12,756 nucleotides of DNA from Trichomonas tenax (taxonomy: Eukaryota > Parabasalia > Trichomonadida > Trichomonadidae). Below are positions 6,725 through 12,756 of this stretch, piece by piece. Every line of letters starts with the position of its first letter. The stretch's first letter is position 1. Location: positions 1 to 12,756 of the forward strand of contig JALKBU010001316.1 of NCBI GenBank assembly GCA_023091735.1, in the 5' to 3' direction. The notes beneath the pieces are model-generated. The model ran no database searches and was not told the DNA's origin. It saw only the letters and a program-made list of their open reading frames with translations. The position numbers and the translations under genes were made by a program.

Positions 6725-9325
6725 ATGTTTGTTTTTAGTTTATTTGCATTTTCTTTGTCTGTTAGAAGAGACATATATAGAACATGCGCACAATCGAACT
6801 ACTGCACGAGGCATCGTTCTGCTGCTAATCAGATTTGGATGATTAATGCAGAATCCGCTAAATTATCAGATAAAACTTACACAGCAATCATCAATGACAC
6901 AGTTTTTAACACAAAGTTGTTACTAAAAATCAATGTTTTGAAGAATAAAACAGCTCATGTCAAAATTTCTCCTTTACAAAAAGAATCATTCAATAGATTC
7001 GATACACAAATGGAGCCAACAATCATTGACCAGAAGTTTGTTTCCGATTTAGTTGATATCACACTACAAAACGAGTCTACACACTCAATTATCAAATCTG
7101 ATTTTTCTGAGATCACAGTCAATTTCAATCCATTTTCCGTCATTCTCAAGGATGAAAATGGCGAGGCTGTAATTTTGAACCCAGACAACTCAGCTGTCTT
7201 CGAAACCAACAGAAACAAAGATACACATCCAGATCTCTTCTCCACGAACAATTTCAACGGATTCAATGATATATTCAAGAACGGTCCAACATCTGTCGCC
7301 ATGACATTCAAGATTTTGGGCAAACAGACACGTTTAACAGGACTCCCAGCGCACACACTTCCTTTGACACTCTCTGACACAAAGAATGAAGATCCAATAC
7401 ATTTCTATAACACAGATATCAACGAATTCGAACTTGTAAACGGAATGGCCATGTACGGTGCTGTTCCAATGATCTTCGCGCATTCTCTCGATCGCTATAT
7501 CGGAATTTTCTGGTCCAATCCATCAGAAACATGGGCTGACATTGCAAACGCTGAAGATAAATCTAACTCAGTCGTCAGGTTCTTGTCTGAGGGTGGTTTC
7601 ATCGATGTTTATTTGTTCACAGGTGAGCCAGAGGATATCTCTGATGGCTACACGAGATTGTCAGGTCGTCCAATGTTAACTCCTTTGTTTGCACTCGGCT
7701 ATCATCAGTGCAGATGGGGATACATGACGCAGAATGATTTCGTCGATGTTTCTCGCAAGATGGATGAAATCAGAGTTCCACACGATGTCATGTGGCTCGA
7801 TTTAGATCACACAGACAACCACAAGTACTTCACATTCCATCCATCGAACTTCCCTGATCCAAAGACAATGCTCGAGAATTTCGCTAAATCCAACAGATAC
7901 GTTGTTACATTAGTCGATCCACACTTGAGGGGAGAATCTTCCTATCCTGTTTACAATCAAGCACAGAACCGTGGATTCCTCATGAAGACACGCGAAGGTA
8001 GTGACTACAGAGCAAACTGCTGGCCAGGGCAGTCAGGATGGCCTGATTACATGAATCCAGCTGCTAGATCGTGGTGGGAAGGATTGTTTGATTTCAGGCA
8101 TTACAAACTTTCAGCACCAAATCTTTTCATTTGGAACGATATGAATGAGATCTCTGTCTTCGATTCTGCAGAAAACACATGCCCACGTGACTTAGTTCAC
8201 TACGGAAACATCGAAGAACGTGAAGTCCACAACATCTATGGACATATGATGATTTCCGCAACATGGGGCGGCTTAAGGAAGAGAACATCAAAGCCAATGA
8301 GGCCATTCATCCTCACTAGGTCATTCTTCGCCGGCAGCCAGAAGTACGCTTATGTCTGGAGTGGCGATAATGCTGCTGACTGGAATCATCTTAGAAACTC
8401 ACTCCCAGCAGTTCTTTCATTCGGTTTATGCGGCATTGTTTACTCCGGTGCTGATGTTGGTGGTTTCTTCAACTCCCCAGATGACAACTTACTCAGCAGA
8501 TGGTTCACCGTCGGTGCATGGACATATCCATTCTTCAGAGAGCACTGCCATCACCTTGCAAACCAGCGTGAAATCTATAACATCAGGAACGAGCAGTACA
8601 GGAAACTCGCTAAGGATGCTGTCATCGAGAGATACTTCATGCTTCCATACTGGTACACACTCTCCAAGGAGTCCAACATGACAGGTAAACCACTTGTTAG
8701 ACCACTGTGGTACGAGTTCAAGGAGGAAAGAGTCCTCGACATCGATGACCAAGTCATGTTAGGCAGCAAGTTAATGGTTATTCCTTTCCTCGATGAAAAG
8801 GCCGATTCTAGGAAGTTCGTTCTTCCACAGGCGAAGTGGTACGACTTCAGAACACTTCAACCAGTCACAGAAGAGACAGCACAGTTCACAGATGGCACAA
8901 GCTTAGTCTTAATCCGTGAAGGGTCTGTTGTTCCAATGAAGACTCGTGTTAGAAAGTCCTCGAAATTGATGTTCTATGATCCGTTGACATTAGTTATTGC
9001 TGCTGATGCTTCTGGAAAGGCAGAAGGCAAGCTATATGTTGATGATGGTGAATCTGAAGAATTCGAGTCTGGAGGCTTCGTTTACAGACAATTTAATCTC
9101 GAAAATGGTAAATTGACGAACAGAGCTGTTCCACCAAGAATCATGAATGACTTCGGCTACAAGTATGATGTAGCAATCGAGAGAATCAAAATCGTAGGAA
9201 TTCCAGAACCTCAATCGATCACGGGTCCAAGTGGAAGATATGAGTTCGAATACGAAGACAATGTTCTCACAATCAGGAAGCCAGGTCTTCTCATACGTGA
9301 TGACTGGGCCATCAACATTCAATAA
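6725..9325 (+). CDS. Glucosidase II alpha subunit (GH31 alpha-glucosidase)
   Basis: This 866-aa GH31 enzyme is probably the ER glucosidase II catalytic subunit that removes alpha-1,3-linked glucose from N-glycans in calreticulin/UGGT folding control. A short hydrophobic N-terminus (2-12) is a likely signal peptide. It is followed by RTCAQSNYCTRHR (19-31), matching the Cys-x5-Cys segment typical of glucosidase II alpha (C21, C27). The catalytic barrel shows YHQCRWGY (326-333), WLDLDHTD (357-364), nucleophile D472 in WNDMNE, TRSFFAGSQ (531-539) and acid/base D548 in WSGDNAADW. A C-terminal beta region with DDGES follows near 773-777. Four sequons are seen (N57, N74, N116, N651). There is no KDEL-type tail, as usual, since retention relies on the beta subunit, which is not in this window. 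The length is slightly below human and yeast relatives (about 945-955 aa). One oddity: the usual Pro after DMNE is Ile476. The first ATG is preferred because the signal segment starts there. Confidence 0.88.
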   Translation: MFVFSLFAFSLSVRRDIYRTCAQSNYCTRHRSAANQIWMINAESAKLSDKTYTAIINDTVFNTKLLLKINVLKNKTAHVKISPLQKESFNRFDTQMEPTIIDQKFVSDLVDITLQNESTHSIIKSDFSEITVNFNPFSVILKDENGEAVILNPDNSAVFETNRNKDTHPDLFSTNNFNGFNDIFKNGPTSVAMTFKILGKQTRLTGLPAHTLPLTLSDTKNEDPIHFYNTDINEFELVNGMAMYGAVPMIFAHSLDRYIGIFWSNPSETWADIANAEDKSNSVVRFLSEGGFIDVYLFTGEPEDISDGYTRLSGRPMLTPLFALGYHQCRWGYMTQNDFVDVSRKMDEIRVPHDVMWLDLDHTDNHKYFTFHPSNFPDPKTMLENFAKSNRYVVTLVDPHLRGESSYPVYNQAQNRGFLMKTREGSDYRANCWPGQSGWPDYMNPAARSWWEGLFDFRHYKLSAPNLFIWNDMNEISVFDSAENTCPRDLVHYGNIEEREVHNIYGHMMISATWGGLRKRTSKPMRPFILTRSFFAGSQKYAYVWSGDNAADWNHLRNSLPAVLSFGLCGIVYSGADVGGFFNSPDDNLLSRWFTVGAWTYPFFREHCHHLANQREIYNIRNEQYRKLAKDAVIERYFMLPYWYTLSKESNMTGKPLVRPLWYEFKEERVLDIDDQVMLGSKLMVIPFLDEKADSRKFVLPQAKWYDFRTLQPVTEETAQFTDGTSLVLIREGSVVPMKTRVRKSSKLMFYDPLTLVIAADASGKAEGKLYVDDGESEEFESGGFVYRQFNLENGKLTNRAVPPRIMNDFGYKYDVAIERIKIVGIPEPQSITGPSGRYEFEYEDNVLTIRKPGLLIRDDWAINIQ

Positions 9326-9943
9326 AATATTTTTCTTTGCAATCATTCTTTTAATCTGTGCATAACTCACCCCAACCATCTTAGATCATAACAAAATCAA
9401 TAAATAATTAACCAAAATTAAACATTGCAGTGGAAATAATTGTAATTTTTTCATATTTGGTCATTAAACAACAGAAACAAGCTAACCCAGTCTGCAGCTC
9501 GATAGATATGACAAAACACAGAAATTTGAAAGCGGATTCATATGAAAATGTTATAAGAGAAAATGGAAAAAATCTCAAAGGCAACCCCTGCGAAATCGCC
9601 AACAAATAATCAATGCTGGCGATTTTTATGACAAAAAACTAAACTATAAAGGCCTCAGACAAACCTAACCCAAAATCTTCACATTTTTGGCATATTTTAG
9701 ATTAAAATAATGAAATTTTTGAATAAATAAATATAAATACTCATGGAAATGATAGAAACATAAATATTTTTGAAAATAGAATGATTGAAATATACGATTA
9801 TTTTGCATTCAAAAAAGATTTCGAATTCAAAAATATATTATTGCTTATAATTAAATGAGTAATTTTATAAACAAATTTCATTCGCTTTCACGCCCGTAAA
9901 ATTAAGAAAGAGAAAAAAGAACGATGAAAAAAAAAATTTTACA
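9326..9943. other. Intergenic region with one perfect hairpin
   Basis: The glucosidase stop is part of TAAA (9323-9326), which can be the poly(A) signal itself in trichomonads. A perfect 9-bp inverted repeat AAATCGCCA / TGGCGATTT lies at 9593-9601 and 9617-9625 with a 15-nt loop. Before the next gene there is TCATT at 9878-9882 (initiator-like, 64 nt from the ATG) and an A/G-rich leader with an out-of-frame ATG at 9924. No ORF here is convincing. Confidence 0.4.
9593..9625. repeat. Perfect 9-bp inverted repeat (hairpin)
   Basis: The arms at 9593-9601 and 9617-9625 pair fully and are richer in G+C than the surrounding DNA; the loop is 15 nt. It lies about 270 nt beyond the glucosidase stop. 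The role is unknown. Confidence 0.6.
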
Positions 9944-12061
9944 ATGTGTGGAATCTTTGGTTTTATTAACTATCTGAAGACATTAAACCAAAAGGAGATC
10001 ATTCAGATTGTCGTCAATGGTCTGAACAATCTGCAGTACCGTGGACACGACTCCATGGGCATTTCTTTCGACAATAGAGATCAAAATAACAGAAACATCG
10101 TTGTTGCTAAATCCGTCGGCTCAGCAAAAGAGTTACAGGCGTTATTACACTACATCCTCACTTCCCAAAATCCGCCATCTTTTAACACACACGTGGCAAT
10201 TGGTCACACAAGATGGGCAACGCACGGAAAGCCGGCGCAGGTCAACGCTCATCCCCAGATTTCGTCTTCTTCGATGGAATTCGTCGTAGTTCACAATGGT
10301 TCGATCGATAATTACAATGATTTCCGTTATTTCCTCGAGAAACACAACTTTTTGTCCGGCCACAGAGCGAGAAAGTCATCTTCCGTCACTTATCCCGAAG
10401 GCGGCGACACAGACGGAATTATTCATTTCGCGAGCACTGAAGTTCAACCGGGACCTTACCATATGTATTCGGAGACAGATACTGAAGTTCTCGCGAAATT
10501 CGCACTTTTCGTCTACCAGCACCTCGAAAATGCAACTTTTCCTGAATCAATCATGAATGGATACAGATTTTTGCAGGGCTCGGGATCAGTTTTATTCAAA
10601 TCTCGATTCTTTCCGGACGAAGCCGTCGCTTGCAGATTCGTGTCTCCTTTGGTTCTCGGATTTAAATATAGTGGCGAATTTAAGAGAACGTATCACGTGA
10701 AGAATCTGAAGAATTTCAAGCCTTCGGACTTCACAGAGTGGGATTTCGAGAGAGATGGATTCCAGAAACTCGACAACAGCGGAATGGAGCCAATTCCAGT
10801 TCCAGACGAGATTTTCATGTCTTCGGATGCTCAATCGTTCGCTGAGTATACGCACGACGTTATGTACCTCCAAAACCACGATGTTGTCCATTTCACAAAG
10901 AATGGCATTTATATCTACAATATCGAAGATAATCCAAATACAGAGCGCGTAATCAGGCAGATAATTCCACAGGAACCAGAATCAGGGAGACAATTCGCGG
11001 ATGAAGACACACTTTCAGAGATTTATCAACAACCGACAGTTTTACACAACATGATTATGAAATTCATTCAGCCAACAGGAATCTATATCCACGATCTCGT
11101 TCCTTATATCGATACACTCCACAAAGCGACAATGATCATTTTAATCGCGAGTGGCAGCTCTTATAATGCGACAACATGCGTGAGAAACTTCATGGAGTTT
11201 CACTTGGCGATGCCAGTTTTTGTTGAGTTTCCATCAGAAATGAATGAACGTAGAGGAAAACTCAATGAGAAAGTTGTTTGCATTTTCGTATCCCAATCAG
11301 GTGAAACAGCCGATACATTATACGCTCTGCAGCAGGCGAGATCAAAGAACGCTTTCTGCATCGCTATTACGAACACACGCGGCTCTACAATCACTCAAAT
11401 GGCAAATCTCACATTGTACACAGACGTCGGCATCGAGAGAGGTGTCGCTTCTACAAAGACATTCTCTGCAAACGTTCTTCTTCTTACACTCCTCACATTG
11501 GCCCTCCAGGAGCATCCAATCGATACAACACCACTCCTTACACTCAAGGACACTCTCCACGAGGTCCTCAAGATGCACAAAGAGTTCGATGAAGTCGCTA
11601 AGTCGATGATCGACCACGAGAACATCATCGCTTGCGGAAGAGGTACAAACTACGCCATCGCTCGTGAAACAGCAATGAAACTCAGAACACTCGCTTACAA
11701 GCACTGCGAGTCTTTCCACGAGGGTGAGCTTAAGCATGGCGCTATAGCGCTCGTCGATGAAAAGTCTAAGATCATCTTCCTTGCTACAACATCAATTTAT
11801 ACAAAGATCGAAGAATACCGCGCAACACTTGGTCAGATCGGTGCTAGAAACGGCCACTCTATCATATTAACTGATCCAGAGAGCGCAAAGACATTAGATT
11901 TCTTCGCTGATGAGCTCATCGTTGTTCCTAAGACAGAGGACTACCTCCAGCCTTTAGTCAACGTCATCCCAATGCAGCTCATCTCGTACTGCTTGTCAAA
12001 GCATACGGGCGTGCAGACTGACAAGCCACGCAATTTAGCGAAGTGTGCAACAATAATTTGA
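9944..12061 (+). CDS. Glutamine--fructose-6-phosphate aminotransferase (GFAT/GlmS family)
   Basis: The 705-aa enzyme of the GFAT family makes glucosamine-6-phosphate from fructose-6-phosphate and glutamine, the entry step to UDP-GlcNAc. The start is fixed by MCGIFGF: Cys2 becomes the N-terminal nucleophile. The glutaminase domain (about 2-235) has YRGHDS (32-37), HTRWATHG (88-95), HNG (117-119) and SETDTEV (176-182). A first SIS domain (about 390-520) has SGSSYNA (403-409), SQSGETADT (450-458) and GVASTK (500-505). A second (about 560-690) has CGRGTNY, GELKHGAIALVD (594-605; His598 equals E. coli His504), and the C-terminal DKPRNLAK with Lys700 (Lys603 in E. coli). Two oddities: about 36 extra residues before SETDTEV (within 135-174), and Thr582 where E. 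coli has the catalytic base Glu488. Lys579 and Glu575 are kept. The length is near eukaryotic relatives (about 680-720 aa). An overlapping short upstream ORF starts at 9924. Confidence 0.92.
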   Translation: MCGIFGFINYLKTLNQKEIIQIVVNGLNNLQYRGHDSMGISFDNRDQNNRNIVVAKSVGSAKELQALLHYILTSQNPPSFNTHVAIGHTRWATHGKPAQVNAHPQISSSSMEFVVVHNGSIDNYNDFRYFLEKHNFLSGHRARKSSSVTYPEGGDTDGIIHFASTEVQPGPYHMYSETDTEVLAKFALFVYQHLENATFPESIMNGYRFLQGSGSVLFKSRFFPDEAVACRFVSPLVLGFKYSGEFKRTYHVKNLKNFKPSDFTEWDFERDGFQKLDNSGMEPIPVPDEIFMSSDAQSFAEYTHDVMYLQNHDVVHFTKNGIYIYNIEDNPNTERVIRQIIPQEPESGRQFADEDTLSEIYQQPTVLHNMIMKFIQPTGIYIHDLVPYIDTLHKATMIILIASGSSYNATTCVRNFMEFHLAMPVFVEFPSEMNERRGKLNEKVVCIFVSQSGETADTLYALQQARSKNAFCIAITNTRGSTITQMANLTLYTDVGIERGVASTKTFSANVLLLTLLTLALQEHPIDTTPLLTLKDTLHEVLKMHKEFDEVAKSMIDHENIIACGRGTNYAIARETAMKLRTLAYKHCESFHEGELKHGAIALVDEKSKIIFLATTSIYTKIEEYRATLGQIGARNGHSIILTDPESAKTLDFFADELIVVPKTEDYLQPLVNVIPMQLISYCLSKHTGVQTDKPRNLAKCATII

Positions 12062-12665
12062 TTATTTCTACCCCTTCTTTTGCTTTAAAATACTAGTTTG
12101 TTAATTGATTCTTATTTGATATATTATTATATTATTTAATTTATAGATTTCGACCATGAATTAACTTTGAAATTAAATTATGAAAATAAAATATTAAAAT
12201 TAAAGCTATAGAGAATGAAACATCAATTAAGAATCGAAAATAATGAATAGTTGCTTATTATTATATCTTGAACTTTATAATATTATAAAATATTTTATCG
12301 CAAAAATATATTAAATATTTTAAGACTTATTATCCGATATCTAATTTTTAATCGAAGAGGTATATGAAAAGGCAAAATATTAATGATTAAACTTGAATAA
12401 TAACAATTTGAAAAATGCAATATTGGTCGAGTGATCCTGAGGATGAAAGAATAAATTTGAATTGAAGAATTATGAACATTCAAATGGTCAAAAATATATG
12501 GCGCGCTCGAAAAATTATGCAAGAATAAAAAATAATGAGAAAAACTTAAAATACTGCTCTAAATCTGTCATACATCAGGAGATGAAGTGTTATCCAAGGT
12601 GATTCAACCTCAATATAAACACAACAAGTAGTAGTAGACTCAGGGGGGTGTATGACATTTTTTGT
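12062..12665. other. AT-rich 3' intergenic DNA, no gene seen
   Basis: There is no credible ORF on either strand. TAAA sequences from about 12087 could serve 3'-end formation of the GFAT transcript. A GGGGGGTGTAT sequence at 12643-12653, followed by GACAT, shares GGGGGTGTAT with the foldback element (1489-1498). Confidence 0.45.
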
Positions 12666-12720
12666 AACTATATATAGTGGGGACAATAACTAATATATAT
12701 AGTGGGGAAAAACTAAGTTA
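12666..12720. repeat. Short tandem repeat, period about 22
   Basis: Two units beginning AACTA and containing ATATATAGTGGGGA start at 12666 and 12688, and a third partial AACTAAGTTA starts at 12711. Similar GGGG-AACTAAC sequence occurs near the left edge (121-133). Possibly the end of a mobile element cut off by the window. Confidence 0.55.
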
Positions 12721-12756
12721 ATTTTTTTATTATTTAATTTTTTAATAAGTAAAAAA

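Noticed and set aside
11342..11737. Minus-strand and alternate plus-strand frames inside GFAT and glucosidase
   Set aside because: They lie wholly within genes whose motifs are continuous in one frame, and their compositions follow from the sense codons.
12295..12522. 75-codon minus-strand open frame in the right intergenic region
   Set aside because: It is low-complexity Ile/Ser/Tyr-rich sequence with no motif and no promoter-like context.

Overview
The window looks like nuclear DNA of a trichomonad (parabasalid) protist, possibly a Tritrichomonas-like species. The intergenic DNA is very AT-rich. Four genes are intronless single reading frames whose codons mix A/T- and C-ending forms. One gene has an initiator-like TCACT motif 12 nt before its ATG. 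There is also debris of a retroviral-type integrase, a gene class abundant in trichomonad genomes. The species is an inference; no rRNA or marker gene is present.

Layout. Positions 1-1301 hold repeat-rich DNA and two decayed coding remnants: an unrecognised frame (about 226-735), then an integrase core broken by a frame change and an in-frame stop (about 735-1301). Positions 1302-2897 have no convincing gene. They contain a 381-bp foldback/MITE-like element (1401-1781) flanked by an exact 18-bp direct repeat, and a decayed relative of it (about 2142-2345). Four intact genes follow, all on the + strand: a 481-aa protein with prominin/tweety-like membrane topology (2898-4343), a very short Mediator subunit MED14 (4916-6187), a glucosidase II alpha-type GH31 enzyme (6725-9325) and a glutamine--fructose-6-phosphate aminotransferase, GFAT (9944-12061). 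Between MED14 and the glucosidase lies an ordered array of an 11-bp motif, TGACATGTAAA-like, arranged in roughly 90-bp higher-order units. The last 0.7 kb is AT-rich and ends in a short tandem repeat.

How the genes relate. Spacing of 0.5-0.6 kb suggests separate transcription units. GFAT supplies glucosamine-6-phosphate for UDP-GlcNAc, glucosidase II trims glucose from N-glycans in the ER, and the membrane protein carries seven N-glycosylation sequons, all in predicted lumenal loops. This link is thematic and may be chance. MED14 is unrelated, belonging to RNA polymerase II transcription.

The points most worth a second look are the ordered motif array and the related foldback family, a MED14 that stops at about the position of human residue 500, and a GFAT in which the residue aligned with the isomerase base Glu488 of E. 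coli GlmS is threonine. I did not find a clearly new multi-gene system.
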